In this document: positions 21,841-33,292 of the stretch, piece after piece
Layout of the letters: each line of letters starts with the position of its first letter
Position numbering within the stretch: the stretch's first letter is position 1
Origin: Isochrysis galbana
Taxonomy: Eukaryota; Haptophyta; Isochrysidales; Isochrysidaceae
Length of the DNA stretch: 64,000 nt
Direction of reading: 5' to 3'
Assembly (NCBI GenBank): GCA_018136815.1
Contig: CM030931.1
Coordinates: forward strand, 8,544,557 to 8,608,556
The notes under the pieces: model-generated
Databases searched by the model: none
Seen by the model: only the letters and a program-made list of their open reading frames with translations
What the model was told of the DNA's origin: nothing
Program-made: the position numbers and the translations under genes

Positions 21841-22489
21841 GGAGTAGCTGGTAGACTTAAAAAGTCTAGAAGCTTACAGAGGTGTTAGACTTACAGAGTC
21901 TAGATGCTTGAGGTTCTTGAGGGTGTACTTTAGCAAGCAAGATGCTCGCTACTTCCTTGGTCTTCATCGACACGCGCTTACTACTCCCTTGATCTCCATG
22001 CCTGGGTGATCAGTCCAGAGCTAGAGAGCTAGAGCATATTCATATTCCGAGTAGAAAGAAGCCTGTAGAAGCTGCTTGGCCACGTGGATATAATGGTAGA
22101 CCAACATTGAATGAAATGTAGTGATTGATATAAGCGTGGAGACGTCGTAGACGTATAGATAGTCATAAGAACGAAGATTGATGATTTACCATCGCGGTTA
22201 TAACGGTAGAGCGGAAAATAGCGAAATATAGCCTGCAGAGGCTCGCGAATGCGACAGTGGGCCGGGGACGTCATCGCTCCCTCCCCCCGCGACGGAAAGG
22301 ACGGAAAGGGGCAGGGGGGAATCCGCCCAGTTTCTCAAGAAAAAATACAGCCCGAAGAAGCGACTCGCGGTTTTTTTTTGTCTTCCCCTCCGTAATAATT
22401 CTCCGGTCCCAGGGGGTGCCCTCAGGGTTCCCGCCCGCCCTCCGCGCCCAGAGTTCCCCCGCGGAAAGAGTGAACGCACGGCGTGCACC
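21841..22489. other. Intergenic, no gene seen
   Basis: AT-richer sequence with local short repeats (tagacttacagagtctaga-type and ctagagagctagag). No coding support. Confidence 0.4.
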
Positions 22490-22870
22490 TTCCTGGAAGT
22501 TGCTATGCGCACGCACGGCGCCCCCGCGGGGGGGCCGATGCACATCGCGCCGTGCCCATGCGCGGCGTGCACATTGTGATTGCAAGTCATCACACGTGCT
22601 GCGTAACGAAACATCTCTTATATTGCACGTTTACGTAATTGTGCGCAGTAGGCGGCACGCAGAGGGAAAAAGTCGGCATGCGCACGCACGGCGTCTCCGC
22701 GGGGGGACCGATGCACACCGCGCCGTGCCCAATGCGCACGGCGTGCACAGTGTGATTGGTGGCCTCAGTGGATACTATTCATTAAACTGCATGTTTATGT
22801 AGTTGAGGAAAAGCGTTTGCATGCGCACGCACGGCGTCCCCGCGGGGGAACATGCACCGCGGGAAAAAGC
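22490..22870. repeat. Tandem GC-rich palindromic repeat, about 2.5 units of 145-175 bp
   Basis: The core atgcgcacgcacggcg(t/c)c followed by cgcgggg and gatgcaca recurs at about 22505, 22679 and 22821. The first two are followed by a similar AT-rich half (gtgattg...tgcacgtttacgta / tgcatgtttatgta). The same core also appears singly near 18485-18525 (inverted) and 45271-45310. Confidence 0.75.
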
Positions 22871-23263
22871 AGTAAAAAAAGTTGTTATCCCCACGCACTG
22901 CTAGCCCTTATTTAATTTTAAAATAACTGTGGACATTTGATCGCTCAATTCGACTTATGCCCCACAATTGACGGAACGACACCTTGCCGGTTGTCATATC
23001 AACATTCGTATGCACAAAAAAATCGTCTTTCGCGTTTGAATTTTTAGCCTTCATGCTAGGGTCCATTAGTTAGTGACCATATAAGCTGCCTGGGCACAAA
23101 CAATACAGTCTAGAATGCTAGCTTGACCTAGCTATAAGCGAAGTCATTGTCTTGAAAGCTACCGGTAGTCTTCGTTGCGCCCCTTCTACCACCTTGCAAC
23201 ACTATTTCTTTCATGGCGCACCACTTGAGGGAATGCGAGCGCGCTCACGTAAGCAACCTTGGG
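22871..23263. other. Intergenic with DNA-element terminus near 22960
   Basis: About 22943-22990 (cgctcaattcgac...cacaattgacggaacgacac) matches the reverse complement of about 59196-59240 and partly 47065-47115. It is probably a terminus of a small DNA element family. No gene seen. Confidence 0.45.
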
Positions 23264-24904
23264 CTAAGGGGGCAGGGGTCGAGATCGTGTAGGCTCTTTT
23301 CTCAACCTGCTAATCTCCAGCTCCTTTGTTCTTGAGTCGGATTCTCTGGCCTTGACCATCTCGCGCAGAATTTTGACCTCCTCCTCGAGCTCGCCGATCC
23401 GCGCATCCTTTTGTTGCACTTCCGCTTTGAGCAAAGACGACCTTGATGGCCTGCCACCTTCGACTGCCACCGTGGCGCCGACGCTTCTTCTGCCACTGCG
23501 GGATGGAGAAGCCTTCGCACCACCGGCTGGTGTCAGTGCAGACGGCCCTGCATCCTCCGCATTTGCAACATCTTCTAAGTCTTGTCGCAGCCCCGCGAGT
23601 GCCTTCTCAGCTTGAAGAGCACGCGCCTCCGCCTCCATCAGCCGCGTTTCCAGGTCGACCGTCACAACAGGCGACTCGCCTGATTGAGCTTGAAGTCCCA
23701 GACGCAGGGCCTTGGCATGGTCGCTGGCTCGCTCCTCCTCCAAACTCGCTAGCCTCGCCTTGACCACCCCTAGTTCTGCTGCCACAACAATCGCCTCATG
23801 GCTAGCTGCACTGGAGCTTCCATCTCTCGGCGCCGGCCCGCTTAGTTCTGCCTCAAGCCTCTGTTGTTCCTTAAGCTGCGACCACAGCTCATTGATCCGC
23901 TGACGCTGAACACGAGAGCTGGTCTCTAAAGATTCAATCCACCTCATCCGCTCGTCCAAGTTTGAGCGCATCAGAGAGATGTCTTGTTGCTGTGCATCAA
24001 TTTGCTTGCGGCATTCCTTAAGTTCAGCGGAAAGAGCAGTGCTCTGCTGATTTGCCTCACTGAGAGCCCGCCGCGCAGATTCAAGCTCTTGGTTCAAGGC
24101 AGCCAGTAAAGCAACGTTGGCCTCGCGCAATCTCTCCATCTCCTCAAGTGCCTTAGCTTTCGCCGCATTGTCAAGCTTGTACTGATCGAGTTGGAGTTGA
24201 ATGGCCGCCTTAGCGCTAGTCTCCTGCATGAGCTTGTTGACCTGCACTCGCAAAGCTTCCTCCCGCTCCTCATCGCGATGCCGCAAGTCACGCAGTTCGG
24301 CAAGTGCTTCTTCTTGCCCCACAAGAGCAGCTTGGGTGTCCTTCAATCTCTTGAGGAGCTCAAGGAATTTGGCCAGAGCGAAAGCTATCACCTTTTTGAG
24401 CGCCTCCACAGCCCGCATCGCCATATTCAGACGCGCGCTCGCCTCGTTGACCCGCTGTTCCGCCCGATGTTGAGCCTCCTTACCCGCCGCGGCCTCACGC
24501 TCTATGGCTGCGAGTGCAGCCTGCGTCTCACGCAGCGCCTCGTCAGAATGTGCCAAGCTCTCTGTCGTCTTGCTGAGGGCAGCCTTCAGATCGTTAGCTT
24601 CTTGAGAAGCAGCTGTTGCTCGTAACTTTGCCTCCTCGAGCTGGGATGCGTTCGTCACCGCCGCTTCCTTCTGTGAGGCCTCTGCGCGGGCTGCAGCTGC
24701 CTCCCTGCGTGCCGCCTCACGCTCCTCGCTCGCTTTGCGCAGCAGCGAGGCGGTGTGCTCGAGCTGCTTCGACTTGGCCTGGAGCTCGTTATTAAGCGCG
24801 TCACACTTCGCAACCATCTCTGCGCTCCGCCTCTCCAGCTCCTTCTCCTTCTGCTGCAGCCGCATCTTCTCTTTGAGCACAAAGTTGGAGTGCGCCGCCG
24901 CCAT
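23264..24904 (-). CDS. Long coiled-coil protein, function unknown
   Basis: A single-exon frame of 546 residues with ATG at 24904. Almost the whole length (about 10-380) is heptad-rich in Ala, Glu, Lys, Leu and Gln, predicting an extended coiled coil. A Ser/Gly/Pro-rich hinge (about 440-490, with SPSRSGRRSVG) separates a second coil (about 490-540, VQQKDARIGELEEEVKILRE). No motor, SMC ATPase or membrane segment is visible. It could be a cytoskeletal, centrosomal or ciliary structural protein, but sequence alone does not decide. Oddity: the stretch VIAFALAKFLELLK (about 24392-24351) is unusually hydrophobic for the coil and is bounded by GT and AG in a multiple-of-three length of 42 nt. Confidence 0.75.
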   Translation of the reverse strand: MAAAHSNFVLKEKMRLQQKEKELERRSAEMVAKCDALNNELQAKSKQLEHTASLLRKASEEREAARREAAAARAEASQKEAAVTNASQLEEAKLRATAASQEANDLKAALSKTTESLAHSDEALRETQAALAAIEREAAAGKEAQHRAEQRVNEASARLNMAMRAVEALKKVIAFALAKFLELLKRLKDTQAALVGQEEALAELRDLRHRDEEREEALRVQVNKLMQETSAKAAIQLQLDQYKLDNAAKAKALEEMERLREANVALLAALNQELESARRALSEANQQSTALSAELKECRKQIDAQQQDISLMRSNLDERMRWIESLETSSRVQRQRINELWSQLKEQQRLEAELSGPAPRDGSSSAASHEAIVVAAELGVVKARLASLEEERASDHAKALRLGLQAQSGESPVVTVDLETRLMEAEARALQAEKALAGLRQDLEDVANAEDAGPSALTPAGGAKASPSRSGRRSVGATVAVEGGRPSRSSLLKAEVQQKDARIGELEEEVKILREMVKARESDSRTKELEISRLRKEPTRSRPLPP

Positions 24905-26010
24905 CCCCGTTCATTAGTATCTCTTTGTTTACCCTCGAGCAGGAAACCTGCGCCGGCGTCAAAGTTTTTTTGTTATGTTAGTATAACCTTAGACGGTAGG
25001 GCGTTCAAACAGTGATTCATAACTACTAAGATGGTGGGGAGCTGCATTTTTTGACCGTCCTCCCAAGCCAAAAAAATTCCAGGGGGGCTCACCTGCCGCC
25101 ACGAAAAATTCATGAGGAAAATGGTGGGTTTTACTTTACCGCCCCCCCCTCCCCCCTTCTGCACACGCGCTGGGGCTCTGACTGTAAGGAACTGGCGGTC
25201 GCGCCTAGGGGCCGATAAGGTTATTTCGGGGCGGTTGTGGGTTGTTTCATACATGCGTTCCCCCGAGATCCTAGATCCTAGAGCGGTCAAACAGGGCTTT
25301 TAACTTCTAAGGGTGAAAAATCACTAACACTAACACTAACACTAACACTGCTGCTAAGTAAGTCAAGCAGATTGAGGTAAGGTAGTTAGGACTGAGGTTT
25401 AATTAGTTATTAGCCCGGTCACTCACTAGGGAGGGGGGGCGGAGGGCACGATCTGTAATGGGCAAACGAAGGCCAAAATAAGCTCCCTATAGATTCTGGT
25501 GTGGGAGATCAGCAAATAAAAAACCGGGGGTCTTCCGGCAAAATTTTCGAAAATTACAAAATTACCCGATTTCAGGCCTCCGACGGCCGTGCGGAAATAT
25601 ATTTCAGGCGCCCGGGTACTCATGCGAGCGGTTGCACGCTTTACCCTTTATGTTCATTGGGCACTTCCCTTTCGGGAAGCGCGTGCACAAGTTGAAGAAG
25701 TCCGGGTTGAGCGCCTCTTGAATGGTGCTTCTTGGGCGGCGCCGTGCGCCGTTGTTCTTCGCGCTTAAGCCGGGCGGTTTTTCTTCCTCGCACACGCAGG
25801 TGCGGAGGGGTGGCTGAAGTGCTTGGGCGTACCCTTTGCGGTATCCTTTGCATCCCTTTGGCCCGGCGTGGATGTGGATGCTGAGGTTCTTAATGTCGCC
25901 TCCCAGCTCCCCAGCTCGCGGTAGTTCCGGACGGCGTAGTCAATCAATGGGGTAGGGCCTATCAGTTTACTGATAGTTTACGCCAACCGCTAAGAACACC
26001 AAGGGCTCGG
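24905..26010. other. Intergenic, repeat termini
   Basis: TAGGGCGTTCAAACAG at 24997 and TAGAGCGGTCAAACAGGG at 25279 are ends of a dispersed repeat also present at 62155 and, inverted, at 4888 and 36621. A short ACTAAC run occurs at about 25325-25350. No gene recognised. Confidence 0.5.
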
Positions 26011-26440
26011 GAACCCAACTTCGACCTGCGACCGGGGGCCCCACGAGGCCGTTCCAGTCACCGCTCACCAAATGGATGCCGCTACCAGCACCAAAGTGCG
26101 GTATGCCGCCCTCACAGCAACACCAATCGCGTCCGCCGCCCCCACGCACCACGTGCCGAAATCGGCCGCTTGCGGCCCCCGGTGATGACGTCGTCACGCC
26201 CCAAGACGCGCCGTGAGTCGTAGTGCCCAACTTCTACCCGCGACCGGGGGCGCCACGAGGCCGCTCCAGTCACCGCTCACCAAATGGATGCCGCTACCAG
26301 CACCACAGAGTGCGGTATGTATGCTGCCCTCACGCCCTCACAGCCACGCCAATCGCGCCCGCCGCCCCCCCTTGGTGGCCATGACCATGACGCTGGGGGA
26401 CGGCGCTGGGGGCCGGCCGAAATTTCCTCTGTCCCCGGGT
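26011..26440 (+). repeat. Tandem duplication, unit about 215 bp
   Basis: The segment starting near 26008 (cccaacttcgacctgcgaccgggggc) is repeated from about 26227, including accaaatggatgccgctacc in both copies. A shorter duplication (ccccctgacgcg...cgacgccgcac) follows at about 26498-26555. Confidence 0.75.
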
Positions 26441-26885
26441 GGTACCCAGGGACTTTTGATGTCACGCGCCCTCACTCCCCTTGATGGCGCCCATTCCCCC
26501 TGACGCGTGCATTATTCGACGCCGCACTCCCCCTGACGCGCGCGTTCGACGCCGCACCCAGCAGAGTACCCGAGCATCTGTGTCCCCGTCCCCATCTCTC
26601 GTGCGAATCTCGTTGGCAAAGAAAAAAGGCGGCGGCTAGCATTAGGCTAACAACTACCAACGATTCTCCCACACGTCAGAACTCACTGACAATCGCATCC
26701 ACATCCACATGCATCCGCACTCTCGCCATTAGTTTAATTGAGCTCGTTCCGAGCGCGTACCATCATTTAGAGTGGAAGTGTCGAGACCGTCGAATTCTTG
26801 CGGATGATCGACATGTGAGCTACGATTTGTTGAGACACTGGACACTGGAACGGTCTTCAGACTCGGCACCTCGGCCTTTGCATAC

Positions 26886-28166
26886 TCAAGCAGTTGCACT
26901 TGCAGCAGGTATGGGTACTCCATTACATCCAGAGTGTCTTACGCTTTCATCAACGCCTGCATCAACGTCAGCATGTGAGCAGCTTCTGCTGCATTGAGCA
27001 GCTGCTGCATCCTCAGACTCATCTGCTGAGGAGTAAAAGTCCCCGGACTGCAATTGATTTCCATTTAAATCGCTCGGGTCATTTTCGGATGAGCTACGTC
27101 GTCGGACACTACTACTCATCAGCATTCCAGAGGTAGCATGGCGTGCCATAGGCGCGCGACTTGGCACGCCTGCAGAGCGTGCTTTCTTGCCGTCGACAAG
27201 CTTTTCGTAGCAGCTCACTTTCGAGTGGTCGATTGTGAGCAAAGGCCTCCCTGAAGCTGTCGGCTTTCCTTGAAAAAGCATATCTTCAAAGCAAGCATGC
27301 ATCACCATATCCGCCTTTGTGTAGTGCTTTGTGACACGCACTGTTGCGCCATAGATCGCGTCGAACACGGTCAGGCGCGCAGTCAGGCCGATGAATCTGC
27401 TCATGTTGTTTAGCGGCGAGTGATCATCAATCTTATGCCAAATGACCCAAGCCTGTAGGTCTGGGGCTTTGCTAGAGCGAAGGGGCAACTTAATCTCGCT
27501 GCCGCCAGTGCCGACCTGATGCTTGATCATGGCATGGACCTCCATGTCACAATCGCTCAGCGTCTGTGGAGACTCTTTCACAACACGAAACGTGAGGTAT
27601 GTCCCATCTGGCACGCCATCGCCATCGATATCGGCCGAGGAGTCAATCAGGAAGTTGTCCGAAAATCTGATGTGTGGTGTTGGGCGCAGAAACTTGAAGA
27701 TCAACGCGGCGGTAATAAGGCCAGAGATGACCACGCTGACGTAGTGCTCGAGAAGCACCAGCACCTGCCCGGCCACACAGGTCGGGTAGATCGAGCCATA
27801 GCCAATGGTGGTGAACGTATGGACTGAAAGCCAGATGACGTCGTCGAATGCAAACGGTCGGTCTTCGTCCGCGTCCTGCCTGGAGACGATAAAGCAGGCG
27901 GAGCCGCATGCGAAAAATAATGCTGCGAAGAGGACGCACGTAATCACCATCGAGAGCAGCCCCAACACGAGTGTCATTCCGAAGGTGAGCTGGAGCGCAT
28001 AGGCGATGGCCTCTGAGTGGCGCCGCACATGCACGTGGTTGACAACAACGTTGCCGCCAGAGCCAGGGCGCGTGAAGTCGGAGCTAACGACGCCAAAGGT
28101 GAGTGGGATCCGTCCGCGCTCGTCCTCCTGCCGTCTCGGCCGCTGGCTACGCTGGAGGAGCCCCAT
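26886..28166 (-). CDS. Inward-rectifier-type K+ channel (Kir-like)
   Basis: A single-exon frame of 426 residues, ATG at 28166. Two membrane segments (about 60-94 and 132-158) flank a pore loop with filter TIGYG (120-124). After TM2 comes LRPTPHIRFSDNFLID, which matches the Kir signature (Arg-Pro ... Arg ... Phe-Ser) at the start of the cytoplasmic domain. The C-terminal immunoglobulin-like domain follows (LTFRVV..., LPLRSSKAPDL, PLNNMS, FDAIYGATVRVTKHYTKADM, with F(E)DMLFQG), as in bacterial and animal Kir channels. A Ser-rich, probably disordered tail of about 90 residues ends the protein. Kir channels pass K+ preferentially inward and respond to lipids, nucleotides or pH. Kir-type channels are absent from land plants (general knowledge), so its presence suits an algal lineage outside the green plants. 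Confidence 0.88.
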   Translation of the reverse strand: MGLLQRSQRPRRQEDERGRIPLTFGVVSSDFTRPGSGGNVVVNHVHVRRHSEAIAYALQLTFGMTLVLGLLSMVITCVLFAALFFACGSACFIVSRQDADEDRPFAFDDVIWLSVHTFTTIGYGSIYPTCVAGQVLVLLEHYVSVVISGLITAALIFKFLRPTPHIRFSDNFLIDSSADIDGDGVPDGTYLTFRVVKESPQTLSDCDMEVHAMIKHQVGTGGSEIKLPLRSSKAPDLQAWVIWHKIDDHSPLNNMSRFIGLTARLTVFDAIYGATVRVTKHYTKADMVMHACFEDMLFQGKPTASGRPLLTIDHSKVSCYEKLVDGKKARSAGVPSRAPMARHATSGMLMSSSVRRRSSSENDPSDLNGNQLQSGDFYSSADESEDAAAAQCSRSCSHADVDAGVDESVRHSGCNGVPIPAASATA

Positions 28167-28889
28167 CGGTCCCGCAGGGGCAGCGCCTAGGCCTGGCGCG
28201 GCCTTGGCTCCGCCGGCTCTCTATCAAGACCACGCCAGCTTTTCATACTCCCTGGAAGATACCATATATTCTAGCGTCGGTAGAGGAGGGAGAGCACGAG
28301 AGCACAGCACGCAAACAAGCTTGTAGCAAACCATGATCATGAAGAAGCAGAATCGCGCGATCCCTTTTTTCTGGGTGGATAGTACTGTTGTAGTCTCCAG
28401 CACTATGTCCATAATTCGAAGTTTTGGGGAGAAAGCTCAATGAGTAACGAATTTTCCGCTAAAGGTTTAAAAATACTCTTATGAAAAAGAAACTGGGAGC
28501 GCAGGGAGAGAGGGGGTTGTTCGAGGGCTTGAGACAGCCAGGCCCCAGTTCAATAACCGGGTGATCTGCCACAAGGCCGGCTTCGAGCACCACGTGGGCG
28601 GGGGGGCGGGGGGATGGGGACGTCGCCAAAGCAGATGGGCCGCAGGCGAGCCTACAGTCTGTCGAGCGGCCGCAGCATGCCTTGGGTGCTGTCGGCCCGT
28701 ATCCATGGGGCGGCGTGTGGGCACGCTGCCGTCTCACCGCAGCCGAGCTCCCGCACGGCAGTAGGAAGTCTGCGCCTCAGCTTAGCTTAGTGACTTGCTT
28801 GAGGCTTTAGGTGTCGGAGGAGGAAATGGCGGCAGGCGCGGCGAGGTGGGCGGAGAAGTCTCTCCCCTTGTTCTTGTTCTCTCTGCCAA
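28167..28889. other. Intergenic, no gene seen
   Basis: Contains the 5' region of the Kir-like gene; the remainder gives only unsupported ORFs. Confidence 0.4.
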
Positions 28890-29221
28890 GAATTTGCGGA
28901 GAAGAAGAACAAGAAGGGGAGAGGCGCACCGAGAATTTCCTCGAATAGACCTACAGTGAGTCCATGAACGAACGAGGCCCGACGACGTCGAGCAGCACAG
29001 CTAGAATGAGAGGCAATAGATGTCGTCGATGTCAATCAATGATCAATGATTCGTGTGGGCGGAGAAGAAGAAGAACAAGGGGAGAGTCGCGCCGAGAATC
29101 TGCTCAAATAGACCTACAATGAGTCCATGAACGAACGAGGCCCGACGACGTCGAGCAGCACAACTAGGAGGAGAGGCAAACGATGTCGTCGATGTCGATC
29201 GATGATCAATGATTCGTGTGG
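28890..29221 (+). repeat. Tandem duplication, period 162 bp
   Basis: tccatgaacgaacgaggccc occurs at 28961 and 29123, with conserved flanks (gacgacgtcgagcagcaca, gatcaatgattcgtgtggg). Two copies. Confidence 0.8.
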
Positions 29222-29539
29222 GAGACCGCTGCCTCTGCAGCCAAGGAGCTCAAGCTGGGGCCAGCGGACTTTCCCGCCGGCAGCCGTCCCAGGCACGCCG
29301 GCCAAGCGAGTTGCGCGGCGTGCTACATGCCCCGCCTCACCACACACAGGACCTTCCATTGCAAAACGGTGTCTCCTGGGGATGGCAGTTTAGCTATGAA
29401 AAGTTTGGATGGTTTAGCGCGGTTGCACATCGGGCGAAGGCGCGCTTTCATCCGGCCCTGGTGCGCCCCGACCGGCCGGACCCGCTCCTCGCCTTGCTGC
29501 TCAGCTTGGGCGGGATGCTCTCGGTATCCATCATTAGAG

Positions 29540-29665
29540 ACGGGTCAGGCTCAGGTTGTCGGTGGCCTGCTCGATGGCCGGCTCGGCGGTCTGCTCGGTG
29601 ATCGGCTCGGCGATCGGCATGGTGACCGGCTCGGTGACCGCCTCGGTGGACCGGCTCGGTGGCCT
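29540..29665 (+). repeat. Minisatellite of tcggcgatcggc-type units
   Basis: Degenerate 12-bp units (ctcggtgatcgg, ctcggcgatcgg, ctcggtgaccgc). They give shadow peptides of the GDRLGDR and ADRRADH type in several frames. I treat it as non-coding. Confidence 0.6.
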
Positions 29666-30259
29666 GCTCCTCCAACATGACGGGTCGATCCTGAAGACAG
29701 GAGGGCGATGCGACGAAGAGGCCCTGTCTGTCGAGTCGTTCGTGGGGCAATCGGGTGCGCTCCTCGTTGAGAGCGGGCGCGGTGTGCCGCCCTCTTTCTG
29801 AAGGGCGCGGTGCACCGGTGCTTGTTCAGGAGGAAGGCCGCGGAGGCGCGGAGGCGATTGGATTGAGATGGGCGGGTGGGAAGCGCAGTCTCTGAAGCGC
29901 AGTCTCTTGAGCGAAGTGTCTGAAGCGCAGTGTGGAAAGGCGCAGTGCCTAGAAGATGGGTCCCACACTCCAATCTGCGAAGCAACGAGCTCCGGCCCGC
30001 GTAGCCTGTCTTGTTTTGCGTCCGTGGGGGCGGGGGGGGGGTTTACATGGCACATGGCCGCACCCCGGCCACGCGCTAGGATCAAAAGGACTTCGGATAT
30101 GTGAATGTGATATGTGCTTACCATCACTATACCACCGCCTTGGCTTCAAATTCTGTGACCTATAGAGCCATTTGAAATTTTGAGCCCCCCTTTTTGAGTG
30201 TATGATCGCCCTAGACATGAGGTCACCGGTATACAAGTACAAGTTACAAATTGGATGCT

Positions 30260-30400
30260 CCCGGACCCCGGAAACCGAAGAAAAAGGAATGAAGGGGGGG
30301 CAGGGAACGAGGTGGAGGGAGGGAATATAAGGGCGGTGTTAGTTAGCGGCGGGAAGACCCGAGACTAGTAGGTGTGTAGCCCAGAATCTTCAGATTTTAT
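30260..30400 (+). repeat. Dispersed repeat ending in a hairpin plus T tract (second copy)
   Basis: ggaccccggaaaccgaagaa to tagcccagaatcttcagatt, then Ts. Close match to 14880-15015 and 36350-36500. Confidence 0.6.
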
Positions 30401-30860
30401 TTTTACAAATTGGATGCTCTAGCTGCTAGCTGGTCTCCCTTTTAGTTGTTGGAAACCAAGTCTGAAGGGAAGAAGTAAGTCATTAACTCCCACATGAGCC
30501 AGTAGGTGATGGCACAGTATGTACCACGTGAGCTCAGCAAACACTCGCGACAGTGGCCGCTTAGCTCAGCTGCCATCTGTGCGGGATTCCTGTTGAGATG
30601 AAAATGATGGATCTAGGCTCTAGGCAACTACGCTCACGGATCACCTTTTGGGAAAGACTGGAATGGTAAGCCGGACGAATCCTCTTGCGCCATGGGGTAT
30701 GGCACTGCCTGCGAGTGTCACACGTCAACAGGATAGGCTCAATAGTACTGCACGACGCACGGGTGAAGAGCAAGCGGGTGTGCCTTAGTTATCCATGCGC
30801 AAACGACCAGATCGGCAATTTCCGTCACTCAACGCTCGGTGCGGGCAAGGTGGTGTTTAT

Positions 30861-32434
30861 TCAAAGGGGTGGCCGATGCCTCGCCTTCGATGGCTTGAGC
30901 TTGTAGAGTGGCATCTCGGGCGAACAGAGGGCCTCCTCGACATTGAGTTGGCACAAGTGGCACAACTGCCATAATGGCATGGTACGGAATGGCTGCTCCA
31001 CCTGTAGGGATGAGGGTGGCACATTTTGTTTGGAAGGTGGCCATTTCCTCGACGGAGGGGTCGTTGGTGTGGGGTTGTGCATGCAAGTGCGAGAGCGAGA
31101 TGAGACGGTTGATCGGAAATGAAGAAAAAGAGCGGCAGTACTGGTATAGCACCTGCGCTCCAAGCTCATCAATGCCGATATAGATGTAAGAGGTTGTGAT
31201 CGCCCAGATGGCAATGGAGAGTGGTGGGAGCTGCCCAACCAGTACTACTGGCAAGGCGCATAACCAAAGGGTTAGTGAACGCATGCCGTGACGCGCCATG
31301 TTGGGTGGAATAGGTGAGGTGAAGAGCCTCTCGCAAGAAGAATGCACGCCATTCAGCTCCTTGATGTCAATATCTAAAATGTACTGCATCTGCTGAGACA
31401 GGCGACCTGCCTCGCACTCTCGATAGATGAGACGGCGCAATTGGGACAATACGGCGAGAGGGCGCGAACGTTGCACTTTGAGCCACTCAAACTCGTCGGA
31501 AGGAAGCAATTTCTGAGGCAAACAGGCGAAGGTGCGGCCCATGGATTCAGGGGAATCGGAATATCTGACATAACAGTTGACGTCACAAATGCAGCCTCAT
31601 GAGCTAGCATGATTGTGGCACAGCACAGGCTCTCACCTTGATGATGTCGTCCCGTTTGTCAGCGTCCCGCAGCTTGTCTCGTAATGTCCACGCGAATACG
31701 CAAAGGTAGCGACAAACGTCACACGTGACACTCCAATCGAGAGTGGCTGAGCATTTTGTCGCAATCTCGCGGCAAATATGAATGAGGTTGCCCCACTCAG
31801 ACCGTGCGGTCTCGAGGCGGCGATAGGCATTATTGGTTCGGAACACCAAAAGCAGACCGATCGCCGCGCCCTGTAGCGAGAGCGGCAGCTGCATCGCAAT
31901 TGCCTGAGATGCAAACCGGGGTGGCACAAGACGCGGGACAAGGAATGCCCAGGCACATATCAGAGCACTGCATGGTGCCACCGCTTGCAAAACGGACGAG
32001 TGGCGCCAGAGAGTGATCGCCTTGAACCAGCGCCAGATAGTCGGTCCGCCAGTGTACCGCCGCCACGTCTCATGTGTAAAGAGGCGCCGGAAGGACGGCT
32101 CTGGGGGATTATCGTCCTCGAGGTCCTCGGTGCGGTTGCGCTTGTCTCCCAAGACTCGCGGCAGCTCGCGCACTGCAGCAAACTGGAGGCGGAGCACCTG
32201 CACGTCGATGGGCGCGGGTTTGGCCGGCTTCTTGGGCGATCCCTTCGCCGATCCCATCCGCGCCGGCGCACAGCGTGCCGCGGCCGCGAGGCCGACGGGT
32301 TGCCCGGGGAGCACAAGCCTCGCAGGGCGCGCAAGGCCCCCTGTGAGAGTGAGCGTGAGGAGCCACAGGACGAAGCCCTGTGGGCGCATGGGTTGCATCC
32401 GGCCGAGGTGCGCCACTCGGACCCGCCCCTCCAT
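30861..32434 (-). CDS. Bestrophin-family anion channel 1, probably plastid-targeted
   Basis: Three exons on the minus strand, all phase 0, GT-AG: 32434-31637, 31512-31153 and 31001-30861, giving 432 residues. A hydrophobic leader (FVLWLLTLTLTGGLA, about 21-35) with downstream basic residues suits an ER signal followed by a transit peptide. The translation may start at Met13 or Met16. Bestrophin marks are QGAAIGLLLVFRTNNAYRRL and EWGNLI after the first membrane segments, ERLFTSPIPPNMARHGMR, SYIYIGIDELGAQ, and VEQPFRTMPL joined across the last intron. This last motif (bestrophin VExPF...LPL) fixes the acceptor at 31002. Algal and plant thylakoid bestrophins conduct chloride or bicarbonate, adjusting proton motive force or carbon supply; this is family knowledge and the actual ion is not decided here. 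Confidence 0.88.
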
Positions 32435-33292
32435 TCTCTAGCGCCCCCCCTCTCCCTCCCCCCCCGGTGTCTCGAAAGGAAGAGAGACGGGAGGGGGAAG
32501 GGGATGGGGGAGGAGAGAGAGAGAGAGAGACGGAGAAGCCGCCGCCGCCGAGCGCGCGCGCGCACCCAGCCGAAAAATCTCGTCGCCGCCTCTCCCTCTC
32601 TCCTGTACAAATCTATTTCCTCTTCTACGCCCTCCTCCTCCTCTCATCCTCTCTCACTGTCTCCCTCTTCCCCCCTATATGGACCTCTCCCTTTATCTTT
32701 GTTTCGTCCGTCCCGTTTGTGTTTCTCTGTCTACAATAGGTTCCCTCCCCTCCTCTCTTCTTGTGTTTCCCCCTTAGAAGGCCCAGTCTACGCGACCGCC
32801 GATCTCGTGAAAATCCAAACCTTCATTTCTCATTTCTGAAAAGCAAGGTCTCGCTTTTCGAAAAAGCAGAGTACAGTAGTAGTGTTCAACAAATTTCCAT
32901 ACTCTAGAGCTCTTCTAGAGGGCTTGACGGCTGGGTGGTTTGTACGTGCTAGGGGCCGCCTTCACGATCCAAATCATGTCCTTGAAGGTTGGGTGGTCCA
33001 CAATCGACGCAGGTGCATCGCAAGCGTAGAACATGGCCGCTATCAGCATCGCATTGAGCATTGATCCTTGTGTGCGGTGCTGAAATCCAACGAGGGTTGA
33101 TTTCTTTCGCGCAGCTGCCCGGGTGCCGGCTCTGCCACCCTTTCCTCATGTGCCGACGCATTGCTCTGTTTCACAGCGGACAGCTTCCTCTTCTTTGTTC
33201 TTTGCCTCCTTCATCGCGTTGTTCGCGCGTACGGCATCAACGAACGAAACAAACGAGCTGTCGACGCCCGTACACGTTGCCGAGTGCTTCAA
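32435..33292. other. Intergenic, no gene seen
   Basis: Purine- and pyrimidine-rich microsatellites (gagaga at 32510-32532) precede ordinary sequence without recognisable coding. It ends at the MITE target site. Confidence 0.4.

Noticed and set aside
25325..25350. ACTAAC repeats as an interstitial telomere
   Set aside because: Only four units, and the sequence is not the TTAGGG or TTTAGGG type expected in algae.
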